Origin: a virus
Strand: one strand, 5' to 3'
DNA length: 46,041 bases
IMG/VR virus record: IMGVR_UViG_3300031951_009861
Location: 1 to 46,041 of that record
Shown: positions 29,209 to 38,540 of the stretch, in pieces
How positions within the stretch are numbered: position 1 is the first letter of the stretch
Layout of the letters: every line of letters starts with the position of its first letter
Position numbers and translations under genes: made by a program
Notes under the pieces: generated by a model
Databases searched by the model: none
The model's input: only the letters and a program-made list of their open reading frames with translations
What the model was told of the DNA's origin: nothing

Positions 29209-29989
29209 TCTTTATTGTAACGACTCTCTTCTTCCTTCTACCTCAGATAAAAATACTTCCAAGTATACTGAATGGGTTTATGATGGTTCTGGATCTGTAA
29301 GTCTATATGTAAATCAGAGATCTCTTGACATTTTTCAAGATGTCTCTAGTACACCCAAATATATTTGGCTTCTTGAATCCAAACAAATTATTCAAGGAGT
29401 TTATGATTGGATTCTCGCAAACTATGAGTTTGTTGCATCTAGAGTTGATGGTATTCTTTCTCCAGATAAAGAACTTTGTGAGAAGTACCCTAAGTTTCAA
29501 TATGCACTTACAAACGCAGCTCCTTGGGTAGAAGATAGACAGGTATTTAAAAAGACTAAACTTGTTTCAATGATCTCATCAAACAAGTCTATGGTTCCTG
29601 GGCACCGTAAAAGACTAGAATTTGTAGATAAATTCAAGGATCAAGTTGATCTTTATGGTCGTGGATTTCGTGATCTTAATAGAAAAGAAGATGGACTTAG
29701 AGATTATATGTTCTCTATTGCCGTAGAGAATGCCGTCTATGATACATACTTTACAGAGAAACTAACGGACTGTTTCGCAACAGGGACAATCCCCATCTTC
29801 TACGGTTGTAGAGGAGTAACAGAGTATTTCAACGAGGATGGTATTATATTCTTGGATGACAACTTTGATGTTTCTACATTGACAGAAGAACTTTATTATT
29901 CTAAAATGGATGCGATTAAAGATAACTTTGAACGTGCCAACAATCTGCCAGTGGCAGAAGATCACCTCTACGAAACTTACTGGAAATGA
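29189..29989 (+). CDS. GT10 fucosyltransferase
   Basis: 266 residues. The C-terminal half has the GT10 hallmark FSIAVENAVYDTYFTEKL followed by ATGTIPIFYG (about residues 178-208), the donor-binding region of alpha-1,3/4-fucosyltransferases. These use GDP-L-fucose; because GDP-L-galactose differs only at C6, that donor is also conceivable here. Shorter than most, as in other cyanophage or bacterial soluble forms. Confidence 0.85.
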   Translation: MSKFKINLYCNDSLLPSTSDKNTSKYTEWVYDGSGSVSLYVNQRSLDIFQDVSSTPKYIWLLESKQIIQGVYDWILANYEFVASRVDGILSPDKELCEKYPKFQYALTNAAPWVEDRQVFKKTKLVSMISSNKSMVPGHRKRLEFVDKFKDQVDLYGRGFRDLNRKEDGLRDYMFSIAVENAVYDTYFTEKLTDCFATGTIPIFYGCRGVTEYFNEDGIIFLDDNFDVSTLTEELYYSKMDAIKDNFERANNLPVAEDHLYETYWK

Positions 29990-30765
29990 GTACTTATAAG
30001 GGCTGGGAAGCTGAAGAAAAAATTGCAATTGATTATCTTGAAACTTGTCGCAGTGCAGTTGAAGATGATGAAGTTTTTGCAAAATTTAAATCACTTCAAG
30101 GATATAAAAATATTCTTGAACACGTAACTCCTCGTCAAGGTTCAGAGTATCTACAACTAGCCATGGAAATGGCTTCAGATGCACTACTTGAAAATTTGGA
30201 GGCTTTTAAAGAAAACGATCTTATTGGTACTCCAGATAAGTTTTCTTATCCAGAAACGGGTAAAATCTCTCCCACTACAATTAGATACATTAAAAATGTA
30301 TTTGAGATGGCGACTCTTCTAGGTGAGTCTCCTATTAGTCGTGTAGTAGAAGTTGGTGGCGGGTATGGCGGACTTTGTAAGACTCTTAGTGTTGTCTGTG
30401 ATTTTGACGAGTATATTCTTGTTGACTTGCCTGAAGCAGTCAAAGTGCAAGAAAAATATATCAATAACTTTCCTGAACTCGCAAAAAAATGCAAGTTCAT
30501 TAGTTGTGATGACCTTGAGGAAGTAAAAGATGTAGACCTTTTTATTAGTAATTATGCTCTATCTGAGTGTGATTATGATACTCAAATTAATTACTATGAT
30601 AAGTTAGTTGCAAATTCTAAGTTTGCTTACATCATTTATAATCTTGTCAACTTTAACGATTTCTATTATAATAAGTTTACCGATAGAATGAGTGAACGTT
30701 TTGAGTTTACTACTTCTAAAGATTATGAAAATACTGTAATTCTAGCTAAGGTAAAAGATCAATGA
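29986..30765 (+). CDS. Putative sugar O-methyltransferase
   Basis: 259 residues. RVVEVGGGYGGLCKTL is the SAM-binding loop, with LVDLPEAVKVQEKYI and SNYALSECD matching the family annotated as putative sugar O-methyltransferase. The N-terminal helical region (EYLQLAMEMASDAL) is typical of it. Overlaps both neighbours by 4 nt. Caps or marks sugars on the glycan chain (inference). Confidence 0.78.
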   Translation: MSTYKGWEAEEKIAIDYLETCRSAVEDDEVFAKFKSLQGYKNILEHVTPRQGSEYLQLAMEMASDALLENLEAFKENDLIGTPDKFSYPETGKISPTTIRYIKNVFEMATLLGESPISRVVEVGGGYGGLCKTLSVVCDFDEYILVDLPEAVKVQEKYINNFPELAKKCKFISCDDLEEVKDVDLFISNYALSECDYDTQINYYDKLVANSKFAYIIYNLVNFNDFYYNKFTDRMSERFEFTTSKDYENTVILAKVKDQ

Positions 30766-31550
30766 ATCGAATCAAAGATTATAGTGACTTAGAAGATCGT
30801 ATTGTTAAATGGATTTCTGATTACTGTATCTATTATAATATTAAAAGTCTTGTAGTAGGAATTTCAGGAGGTATTGATTCTTCCGTAGTTTCTACTCTTT
30901 GTGCTTTGACTGGTATCAAAACCTACGTTGTGGGTATGCCTATTAATCAACTTGAAAATCAAGAATCTCTTTCTGATGCTCATGGTATATGGTTATCTGA
31001 AAAATTCTACAACGTTGAGTTTATCAAAACTGATATGAGTCAGGTTTATGATTCATTTTTGCAAACCATTGCAAGTGATATGGGGGAACAGTTTGCAACA
31101 AATAAACTTGCACAAGCCAATACAAGATCTAGAGTTCGTATGGTAACTTTATATCAAATTGCTGGATCTGTTGGTGGTATTGTAGTTGGTACTGGAAATA
31201 AAGTTGAAGATTATGGTGTAGGATTTTATACTAAATATGGGGACGGTGGTGTAGATATTGCACCTATTGCAGATCTTTATAAAACTGAAGTATGGATGCT
31301 TGGAGAACATCTGGGTATTGATGAAAGAATTATTTCTGCAGCACCCACTGATGGTTTGTGGGATGATGGTAGAACAGATGAAGATCAAATTGGAACTTCT
31401 TACTCTTTACTTGAGTGGGTTATGGAAAAAGGATTGTCAGAAGATCCTATGTTCCATAATGAGGAAGAAACAAATGCGATCAATGTATATCAAAAGTTTC
31501 ACATTCAAAATAAACACAAAATGGAATCTATTCCAACATTTAAGCTATGA
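30762..31550 (+). CDS. nadE: NAD synthetase
   Basis: 262 residues. Converts deamido-NAD to NAD using ATP and ammonia. The pyrophosphatase loop VGISGGIDSSVV is at about residues 32-43. Conserved ANTRSRVRMVTLY, VVGTGNKVEDYGVGFYTKYGDGGVDIAPIADLYKTEVW and PTDGLWDDGRTDEDQIG follow; no glutaminase domain. An unusual neighbour for glycosyltransferases: it may supply NAD to the dehydrogenase and epimerases in the same operon, or support the host redox pool. Confidence 0.9.
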   Translation: MNRIKDYSDLEDRIVKWISDYCIYYNIKSLVVGISGGIDSSVVSTLCALTGIKTYVVGMPINQLENQESLSDAHGIWLSEKFYNVEFIKTDMSQVYDSFLQTIASDMGEQFATNKLAQANTRSRVRMVTLYQIAGSVGGIVVGTGNKVEDYGVGFYTKYGDGGVDIAPIADLYKTEVWMLGEHLGIDERIISAAPTDGLWDDGRTDEDQIGTSYSLLEWVMEKGLSEDPMFHNEEETNAINVYQKFHIQNKHKMESIPTFKL

Positions 31551-32692
31551 AAATCGGACTAATTGGAGCGGGAAGACTAGGAATCTGTCTTGCACTTCTA
31601 ATGGAAAATGCAGGATATGATGTTCTTGTTTCTGACATTCGTGAGGATTATGTAGAAAACCTCAATAAAAAAATTATTTCTAGTACAGAACCATTTGTAC
31701 AAGAACATTTAAAACAAGCTAAGTATCTAGAAGCGACTACTGATAATAAAAAAGTCATTAGTGAATGTGACATTATTTTTACTTTAGTTGCTACTCCATC
31801 TTTAGATGATGGCTCCTACGATGTTAGTTCTGTATGGAACGTCATTCGTGACTTCCAAGAAAGTCAAAATGTTCAAGGAAAAACTCTTGTAGTTGGATGC
31901 ACTACTAATCCTGGAGATTGTTCGAGATTCCAAGAACAACTTAAGTCTTATGGTGTAAGTGTTATTTACAATCCAGAATTCATTGCACAGGGATCTATTA
32001 TTAGGGATCTAACTCATGCGGATATGGTTCTACTTGGTGGAGATAACTCTGAAGTTTTAGAAGTTCTATCTCAAATTTATAAAAAAATTCAAGTGAATAA
32101 ACCAGTTATTTCTGTAATGTCAGCTACTTCTGCGGAAATAGTTAAGATTGCAATTAACTGTTATATGACTACTAAAATTAGTTTTGCAAATATGATAGGA
32201 CAAGTCCTTGTTCTTTCTGGTCTCGAAGATGAAATTGAGACAGTTCTTTCATCTATTGCTAGCGACACTAGAATTGGTAGTAAATATCTGAAATATGGAT
32301 TTGGATTTGGTGGACCTTGTTTACCTAGGGACAATAGAGCTTTTGGTAAATATGCAGAAAAACTGGGATTGAAATATAATCTAGGGACAACCACTGATGA
32401 TTTCAATAATGAACATTCTAAATTCTTGAAAGGTTATTTCATTAATAAAAATACAGAAAATCTCCCATTCCATTTTGAATATATTTCTTATAAGAGAGGG
32501 ACTGATATTTTAACTGAAAGTCAACAATATAAACTTTGTTTGGATCTTTTAGAAGCTGGATATGAAGTCTATGTATCCGATAACCCACACATCATTAAAC
32601 AGGTTGAAGTCTTGTTAACCAATCTATATGGTGATAAAATACACTTTGGTGAGCCACCAGAAACAATTAATACATTTGCAATTAAACTATGA
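31547..32692 (+). CDS. UDP-glucose/GDP-mannose dehydrogenase family
   Basis: 381 residues. NAD loop GLIGAGRLGICLA, VATPSLDDGSYD, CTTNPGD, YNPEFIAQGS, and the catalytic Cys (C258) in GGPCLPRD. Oxidises C6 of a nucleotide sugar to a carboxylate with two NAD, giving an acidic sugar. The C-terminal domain is shorter than usual but retains YKRGTD and ESQ. Possible NAD demand links it to the adjacent NAD synthetase. Confidence 0.88.
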   Translation: MKIGLIGAGRLGICLALLMENAGYDVLVSDIREDYVENLNKKIISSTEPFVQEHLKQAKYLEATTDNKKVISECDIIFTLVATPSLDDGSYDVSSVWNVIRDFQESQNVQGKTLVVGCTTNPGDCSRFQEQLKSYGVSVIYNPEFIAQGSIIRDLTHADMVLLGGDNSEVLEVLSQIYKKIQVNKPVISVMSATSAEIVKIAINCYMTTKISFANMIGQVLVLSGLEDEIETVLSSIASDTRIGSKYLKYGFGFGGPCLPRDNRAFGKYAEKLGLKYNLGTTTDDFNNEHSKFLKGYFINKNTENLPFHFEYISYKRGTDILTESQQYKLCLDLLEAGYEVYVSDNPHIIKQVEVLLTNLYGDKIHFGEPPETINTFAIKL

Positions 32693-33549
32693 TTGGATAT
32701 AATAGGCTAGGAAGTAACGGGCGTCTAGGAAATCAGATGTTCCAATATGCAGCACTCAGAGGTATTGCTGCAAAACGAGGATACGACTGGGTTATTCCTC
32801 CAGATACTTATGATCATAAAGATAATTATGGTCTCTTTGAAACATTTAAATTGACAAATGTTAATGAATCCAACATTGGATTTGTTAATGGTGAATACAT
32901 ACAAGAGAATGATCACTGTTTTATTCCAGAGTTTTTTGAAGAATGTCCAGACAATGTGAGTCTTGATGGATATTTCCAAACTGAAAAATATTTCAGTCAC
33001 ATCGCAAAAGAAATCCGTGAAGATTTCACATTTAGAGAAGACTATCTCACTCCTTGCCAGGAGTATATTGATAGTTTACCTTCTAGCCCTATTTTCCTTC
33101 ATATTCGCCAGAGTGATAATATCGGAAGAGAACAGTATCATCCCATCCTCCCGATACAATTTTTTGAAGATGCGTTGAAAGAATTTCCTGAGGACACTCC
33201 TTGTTTCGTTTTTACTGACGATATGGAGTGGTGTAAGTCTCAAGAATTTTTTAAACAAGATCGTTTCTTGTTTAATGATAGTAATGGTAGATATACATAT
33301 CGTACTATTGATGGTACTGGAAAAATGCAAAACACTCTTCTACCGCAGGTTGATCTGTGTCTGATGAGTCTTTGTTCTGGTGCTATCATTGCAAACTCAT
33401 CGTTCTCCTGGTGGGGAGCATGGTTGCAAAATGATCGAGGTAAAGTAATTGCTCCAGATCCTAAGAAATGGTTTGGTACTGCAATGACTCACCTAGATAC
33501 TTCGGACATTGTTCCTGATCGTTGGATTATTCAAGAGTGGAGTAAGTAA
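32689..33549 (+). CDS. GT11 alpha-1,2-fucosyltransferase-like (copy 1)
   Basis: 286 residues. N-terminal GRLGNQMFQYAALRG, the donor motif FLHIRQSDN (family HxRRxD, here Gln-Ser in place of Arg-Gly), and C-terminal IANSSFSWWGAWL. Uses GDP-fucose in known members. The altered donor motif is unlike the other two copies and may change donor specificity or activity. Four-nt overlap with the dehydrogenase. Confidence 0.85.
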   Translation: MIGYNRLGSNGRLGNQMFQYAALRGIAAKRGYDWVIPPDTYDHKDNYGLFETFKLTNVNESNIGFVNGEYIQENDHCFIPEFFEECPDNVSLDGYFQTEKYFSHIAKEIREDFTFREDYLTPCQEYIDSLPSSPIFLHIRQSDNIGREQYHPILPIQFFEDALKEFPEDTPCFVFTDDMEWCKSQEFFKQDRFLFNDSNGRYTYRTIDGTGKMQNTLLPQVDLCLMSLCSGAIIANSSFSWWGAWLQNDRGKVIAPDPKKWFGTAMTHLDTSDIVPDRWIIQEWSK

Positions 33550-34445
33550 TGGCTGTATCATTTAAAGGACTTGGTAATGAGGGGCGCCTCGGAAATCAAA
33601 TGTTTCAATACGCATTTATTCGTGGACTTGCTTCCAATCGTGGATTTGATTGGATTATTCCACCTCCAGACGCAGATCGTTTAGACAATTATGGGTTGTT
33701 TGATGCCTTTGAACTTACTAATTGTGATCTAAGTAAGAATACTGGAGAACCCTTCTACAGAACTGTAGAGTATAGGGACATGCACTTCAATGAAGAGATC
33801 TTCAATAATTGTGAAGATAATACAAATTTTTCTGGTAATTTTCAAACAGAAAAATACTTTGAGTCAATTGCTTCATCTATTCGTGAAGATTTTGTTTTCA
33901 AAAAAGACTACTTAGAACCTTGTCAAGAATTTGTTGACAGCCTTGGTGGAAGAGATAACTGTATTTTTCTTCATGTTCGCCGTGGTTCTCCCAATCTCAC
34001 TGGTAGGAGAGGTGAGAAGTGGTCTTATCAAATGGTGCAGGAATATCACCCACTCTGTAAAGAAGATTATTATATTCAAGCCTTAAAAGAGTTTCCAGAA
34101 GACAAGAATGTGATTGTTGTTTCAGATCTTATTGATTGGTGTAAACGTCAATCTTGGTTGCAGGGAGATAGGTTCCACTTCTCCGACTCTTCCTATGAAA
34201 CCTTCGGAGATGGTGCGGCCGTCCCCTACATCGATCTCTGCCTCATGAGTCTATGTGGAGGTGCAATTATTGCTAATTCTTCTCTGAGTTGGTGGGGAGC
34301 TTGGTTACAAGGAGATTCTGGTAAAGTCGTTGCTCCAGATCCTTGGTTTGGGCCTGCTTACGCTCATTACAATATGAAAGACATGATCCCTGAAAGGTGG
34401 ATCAAAATTCACAACGATCCATCTCCAATACCCGCTGAATCATGA
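33549..34445 (+). CDS. GT11 fucosyltransferase-like (copy 2)
   Basis: 298 residues. GRLGNQMFQYAFIRG, donor motif FLHVRRGSPN (Ser replaces the usual Asp), IANSSLSWWGAWL. Closely related to copies 1 and 3 along the whole length, including IREDF and WFGPAY. One-base overlap with copy 1. Confidence 0.87.
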   Translation: MAVSFKGLGNEGRLGNQMFQYAFIRGLASNRGFDWIIPPPDADRLDNYGLFDAFELTNCDLSKNTGEPFYRTVEYRDMHFNEEIFNNCEDNTNFSGNFQTEKYFESIASSIREDFVFKKDYLEPCQEFVDSLGGRDNCIFLHVRRGSPNLTGRRGEKWSYQMVQEYHPLCKEDYYIQALKEFPEDKNVIVVSDLIDWCKRQSWLQGDRFHFSDSSYETFGDGAAVPYIDLCLMSLCGGAIIANSSLSWWGAWLQGDSGKVVAPDPWFGPAYAHYNMKDMIPERWIKIHNDPSPIPAES

Positions 34446-35263
34446 AAGATTTAACATTTCTTCTACCATGTAGAATTGAGTCTGAAGATAGACTAAAAAA
34501 TGTAATTACTTCCGTTACTTATCTCTTAAAAAATTTCCCAGAGTCCAAAGTAATTATAAAAGAAGTCGATACACATTCTCATTTTAAGTTCAGGGCTCTA
34601 CCTGTAATTAAAAAGTATGTTGCAGTTGATAATTTAACACATATCTTTGAAGAGAATGATGATAAGTTTTTCCATAAAACTAGAATTCTCAACGATCTTT
34701 TAGTTGCTTCTGAGACTGAGATCGTTTATAATCATGATGTAGATATTGTATTACCAAAATCTAGTTACGAAATTGCATATGCATACATCAAAGATGGAAC
34801 TGCAGATGCAGTATATCCATTTGGGTGTGGTGTTTATCAGTGGGCTGTAAACTATTCTGAAAATACTTTCAATCAATTTTTAGATTCTAATTTTGATTTT
34901 AGTGTTTTGGAAGAATCTAAATTTAGAGTTGCTTCTTCCATTGGTTGGGGTCAAATGATTAAACGACAAACTGAGATTGAAATTGGATTCTGGAATGAAA
35001 ATTTTATTTCTTGGGGTGCAGAAGATTGTGAATTTTACTATAGACTAAATGCATTTGGTCGAAAAGTTGGCAGAGTAAATAGAGATGTCTACCACTTTGA
35101 ACATGGTAGAACTTTTAATTCACATTATCACAATCCCAAATTTATGGATAATCATAATCTTTGGCAAAACATTAGAACTTGGGATTCTCAAAAACTATTC
35201 TCTTATTATCAACAACAATCTTATATCGCAGAAAGGAGGAAACAATTAGATGTTAGCGTTTAA
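34442..35263 (+). CDS. Glycosyltransferase, GT2-like with GT7C-type end
   Basis: 273 residues. The N-terminal Rossmann-like part contains a DxD-type metal/donor motif in YNHDVDIVLP. The C-terminal half has WGAEDCEFYYRLNAFGRKV, the galactosyltransferase-type acceptor domain (Glyco_transf_7C), and YHFEHGR. Sits between GT11 copies 2 and 3 and probably lengthens the chain. AAAGGAGG near its end serves the next gene. Confidence 0.82.
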   Translation: MKDLTFLLPCRIESEDRLKNVITSVTYLLKNFPESKVIIKEVDTHSHFKFRALPVIKKYVAVDNLTHIFEENDDKFFHKTRILNDLLVASETEIVYNHDVDIVLPKSSYEIAYAYIKDGTADAVYPFGCGVYQWAVNYSENTFNQFLDSNFDFSVLEESKFRVASSIGWGQMIKRQTEIEIGFWNENFISWGAEDCEFYYRLNAFGRKVGRVNRDVYHFEHGRTFNSHYHNPKFMDNHNLWQNIRTWDSQKLFSYYQQQSYIAERRKQLDVSV

Positions 35264-36104
35264 TGAATTGGGTAACATTGGTCGTCTAGGGAACCAAATG
35301 TTTCAATATGCAGCTCTTCGTGGTATAGCTGCTAATAAAGGATATGATTGGTGTATTCCTCCATATAAAGTACCAAGGGTTGATAATTATAGTTTAGCTA
35401 ATTGTTTTACTCTTGATAGTGTGAAATCCACAAACCTTTATATTTTGGATCGTGGATTCGCTCCTATCGTCATGGAAAAACATTTCCATTTTGATGAAGA
35501 ACTTCTACAACTTTGTCCAAATGATGTCTCTATTCATGGATTCTTTCAGTCTGAAAAGTATTTCAAACACATTGAACAAGATATTCGTAAAGACTTTACG
35601 TTCCATGATGATCTTTTAGAACCAGTTACGGGATTTCTTTCAGAACTTAAAGATCCTATTTTCCTACACGTTCGTCGTGGTGATCCTAATTTGGTTGATG
35701 CTAGAGGATTTAAGTGGGCTTATACCGAATGTTCTTCTATGCATCCTCCACAAACTCTGGAATATTATGAAGAAGCTCTAAAACTTTTCCCAGATGATCA
35801 AGAAGTTGTTGTTGTCTCGGATTCTCCGGAGTGGGTTATGGAACAAGAACTCTTTAAACCAGATAGATTCTATGTTTCTACTCCTGAAGAAAAATATCCA
35901 GATGGATCCTATACTCCTTATGTTGACCTTTGTATTATGGCTAACTGTAAGGGTGGAATCACCGCTAACTCAACACTGTCTTGGTGGGGCGCTTGGTTGC
36001 AAAACGGGTCCGGTAAAGTAGTTGCTCCCAAGAATTGGTTTGGACCTGCATATTCCGATAAAGATACTAAAGATCTTTATCCTGAAAACTGGATTGTAAT
36101 GTGA
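35250..36104 (+). CDS. GT11 fucosyltransferase-like (copy 3)
   Basis: 284 residues. GRLGNQMFQYAALRG, canonical donor motif FLHVRRGDPN, and ITANSTLSWWGAWL. Of the three copies it keeps the standard HxRRGD, so it is the most likely active enzyme. Starts 14 nt before the previous stop with a strong ribosome binding site. Confidence 0.9.
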   Translation: MLAFNELGNIGRLGNQMFQYAALRGIAANKGYDWCIPPYKVPRVDNYSLANCFTLDSVKSTNLYILDRGFAPIVMEKHFHFDEELLQLCPNDVSIHGFFQSEKYFKHIEQDIRKDFTFHDDLLEPVTGFLSELKDPIFLHVRRGDPNLVDARGFKWAYTECSSMHPPQTLEYYEEALKLFPDDQEVVVVSDSPEWVMEQELFKPDRFYVSTPEEKYPDGSYTPYVDLCIMANCKGGITANSTLSWWGAWLQNGSGKVVAPKNWFGPAYSDKDTKDLYPENWIVM

Positions 36105-36112
36105 TTTGAACA

Positions 36113-36910
36113 ATGACTTTGGACAAGAATAAAGCTGCTTACAAACTTAAGGGAATTGGACCTGTCTATTACTTGAATCTTGATGGTCAACCAGATAGAA
36201 AAGAGTACATGGAGGATCAATTTAAGTATTGGGAAATTGAAAACTATGAGAGAATCTCTGCATACGATGGTAGAGATGATGATCTAAGTGACATCATTCA
36301 TGGCCGTTATCCAGAAAATATGAGTTCTGGAGAAATCGGTTGCGTAACATCTCATCTTAAAATACTCAAACATTTTCTTGAAAATTCTGATTCCCCATAT
36401 TGTGTTGTCATGGAAGATGACATCGATCTAAGTACAGTCCATCATTGGAGTTTTACTTGGAGTCAATTTTTTGCTAGAGTTCCGTATGATTATGATGTAG
36501 TTCAACTTGCTATCATTTGTCCAGGAACTCTGCATGTAAATCTACACAAAAGATTTGTAAATGATTTTTCAACCGCTTGCTACATGATTACTCGTCATCA
36601 TGCGGAAAAAATCGTAAGGTTCCACTGCCGTGGAGATAAGTATAAACTTGATTATCAAATTAAACCTAGAGCTGTTGCTGATGATTTAATTTATAACTCA
36701 GGTAATACATTTTCTATTCCAATTTTTCTTTATAAAATTGAACTGGGTTCTTCTATTCATCCAGAACATATTGAAATATTCCACAGGGGAAGTCATAATG
36801 GATTGACTGATTTGTGGAAAACTAGAGGTTCTGATTTGGAATTGGATAGATTGATGGATTATGATCCATATCTAGGAAGAACTTCAGAAGCTCAACAACC
36901 AACTCCATAA
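36113..36910 (+). CDS. GT25 family glycosyltransferase
   Basis: 265 residues. YYLNLDGQPDRKEYM at the start, GEIGCVTSHLKILKHFLE and VMEDDIDL (the conserved acidic triad) define the LPS-type GT25 family, usually galactosyltransferases. Last gene of the operon, 8 nt after copy 3; a promoter for the porin begins 12 nt downstream. Confidence 0.87.
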   Translation: MTLDKNKAAYKLKGIGPVYYLNLDGQPDRKEYMEDQFKYWEIENYERISAYDGRDDDLSDIIHGRYPENMSSGEIGCVTSHLKILKHFLENSDSPYCVVMEDDIDLSTVHHWSFTWSQFFARVPYDYDVVQLAIICPGTLHVNLHKRFVNDFSTACYMITRHHAEKIVRFHCRGDKYKLDYQIKPRAVADDLIYNSGNTFSIPIFLYKIELGSSIHPEHIEIFHRGSHNGLTDLWKTRGSDLELDRLMDYDPYLGRTSEAQQPTP

Positions 36911-36921
36911 CCTTTTCTTAG

Positions 36922-36950
36922 TTGACAAAACGAAAAAAAGGTTATAGTAT
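36922..36950 (+). promoter_or_regulatory. Sigma70-type promoter of the porin gene
   Basis: TTGACA, 17-bp spacer, TAGTAT. A perfect 10-bp inverted repeat ATAACCTTTT (36907-36916) / AAAAGGTTAT (36936-36945) surrounds the -35 box. The start codon is 60 nt downstream of the -10. Confidence 0.75.
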
Positions 36951-37010
36951 ATCTCAAGTCTTACGAAATTGTTAAGACTTTTTGTAGTTTAGTACTAAAA
37001 ACAAATCTTT

Positions 37011-38480
37011 ATGAAACTCAAACAACTGATGCTTGCACCCGTTGCTCTGGGTATGGTTGCTCCTGTTGCTGCGAATGCCGCAGACCTCAATATGGCAGCA
37101 GTCAACCAGTATACTTCCTCGGAACAAGTCTCAAGCATCAAACAACTCTCTGACGTGCAACCCACTGATTGGGCATATCAAGCACTCAGCAACCTTGTAG
37201 AACGTTATGGTTGTGTTGCTGGTTATGCAAACGGAACCTTTGGTGGTGGCCGTGCAATGACTCGTTATGAAGCAGCCGCACTTCTGAATGCCTGTCTTGA
37301 CCGTGTAACTGAACAAACTGATGAACTCAAGCGTCTTGCTAATGAGTTCCGTGATGAACTGACCGTTCTTCAAGGTCGTGTAGATGGACTAGAACGAGTG
37401 GTTGGTTCTCTTGGGGCAACTCAATTCTCTACTACTACTAAACTTCGTGGTGAAGCAAACTTTGTTCTTGGTGGTGTTGATGACTATCGTACCAAAGGTG
37501 GTGATACAACCCGCACCGCATTCAACTACGATCTTCGCCTGAATCTGGATACTTCATTTACTGGTAAGGATCTGCTCCGTACCCGTCTGCGCTCATCCAA
37601 CTTCAGTGGCGATCCTTTCGGTTCTAGTTCTTCTCTGTTCAAACTGGATAAAGCAGACAACACTACCAGTGAAGTTGGTAACAATGTAGTTATCGATCGT
37701 CTGTATTATTCATTCCCTGCTTTTAATAACAAAGCAACTCTGACTGCAGGTGCCGCAGTTCGTAACACTGAGATTGCTTGGATGCCTTCTGCTTATAAGT
37801 CTGGTATTCTTGACTTCTTTGCTGTTGCTGGTACTCCTGGTGTTTATAACAAAGCAACTGGTGCTGGTTTCGGTGCTCAGTATGGTAAGAAAGGTCTTAT
37901 TGCTGGTGTAAACTACGTTGCTCAAAGTGGTAACGATAGTGAGACTGGAGTATTTGATGAGACTGGTGCTCTGAATACTCTTGCACAAATTGGTTATCGT
38001 GGTACTAACTGGGGTGCTGCATTTGGTTACCGTTATGGTACTGAAGGAACTCGTGTTCGCACCTATAACGGTCTGAATGGTGCTTCTGGTACTCTGGTTC
38101 CTGGTCAAACCTCTAATGGTTATGCTCTGAACGCTTACTGGCAACCTCAGAAATCGGGTATTGTTCCTTCTATTTCCGCTGGTTATGGATGGAATACTGT
38201 AAGTGGTACTCCTAGCGATGCTACTGATAGCCAGTCTTGGTTTGCTGGTCTTCAGTGGGAAGATGTGTTTGTTGGTGGTAATTCCGCTGGTGTTGCTATC
38301 GGTCAGGCACCTACTGGTGAGAACCTTGAGAAATCAACGATGCTTGAAATCTTCTACAAGTATCAAGTCTCGGATAACATCAGTGTCACTCCTGCAATCA
38401 TCTACGGAAGTGATAACCAACGTCTTGCCGACAACTCCTCTAACTGGGGTGGTGTGATTCAGACTACTTTTAAGTTCTGA
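37011..38480 (+). CDS. Outer-membrane porin of cyanobacterial SLH type
   Basis: 489 residues. Signal peptide MKLKQLMLAPVALGMVAPVA, cleaved near ANA-AD. An S-layer homology domain at about residues 45-95 (SDVQPTDWAYQALSNLVERY, GGRAMTRYEAAALLNACLDRV) binds the cell wall. A short coiled coil (EQTDELKRLANEFRDELTVL) leads to a ~16-strand-type beta-barrel ending VIQTTFKF with C-terminal Phe. This is the architecture of the major porins (Som type, sometimes labelled iron-uptake porin) of Synechococcus and Prochlorococcus. The base composition is host-like. Probably acquired from a host; it may alter nutrient uptake or receptor display during infection. Confidence 0.92.
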   Translation: MKLKQLMLAPVALGMVAPVAANAADLNMAAVNQYTSSEQVSSIKQLSDVQPTDWAYQALSNLVERYGCVAGYANGTFGGGRAMTRYEAAALLNACLDRVTEQTDELKRLANEFRDELTVLQGRVDGLERVVGSLGATQFSTTTKLRGEANFVLGGVDDYRTKGGDTTRTAFNYDLRLNLDTSFTGKDLLRTRLRSSNFSGDPFGSSSSLFKLDKADNTTSEVGNNVVIDRLYYSFPAFNNKATLTAGAAVRNTEIAWMPSAYKSGILDFFAVAGTPGVYNKATGAGFGAQYGKKGLIAGVNYVAQSGNDSETGVFDETGALNTLAQIGYRGTNWGAAFGYRYGTEGTRVRTYNGLNGASGTLVPGQTSNGYALNAYWQPQKSGIVPSISAGYGWNTVSGTPSDATDSQSWFAGLQWEDVFVGGNSAGVAIGQAPTGENLEKSTMLEIFYKYQVSDNISVTPAIIYGSDNQRLADNSSNWGGVIQTTFKF

Positions 38481-38513
38481 TCTCCTAACAAAATTAAGTA
38501 TAAATGACTACGG

Positions 38514-38540
38514 GGGGTGCTTGACACCCCTTTCTTTTTC
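38514..38540 (+). terminator. Terminator overlapping the next promoter
   Basis: GGGGTG (38514-38519) pairs with CACCCC (38525-38530), loop CTTGA, followed by a T-rich tract. It ends the porin transcript while its loop and 3' stem contain the -35 box of the hli promoter. Confidence 0.75.
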
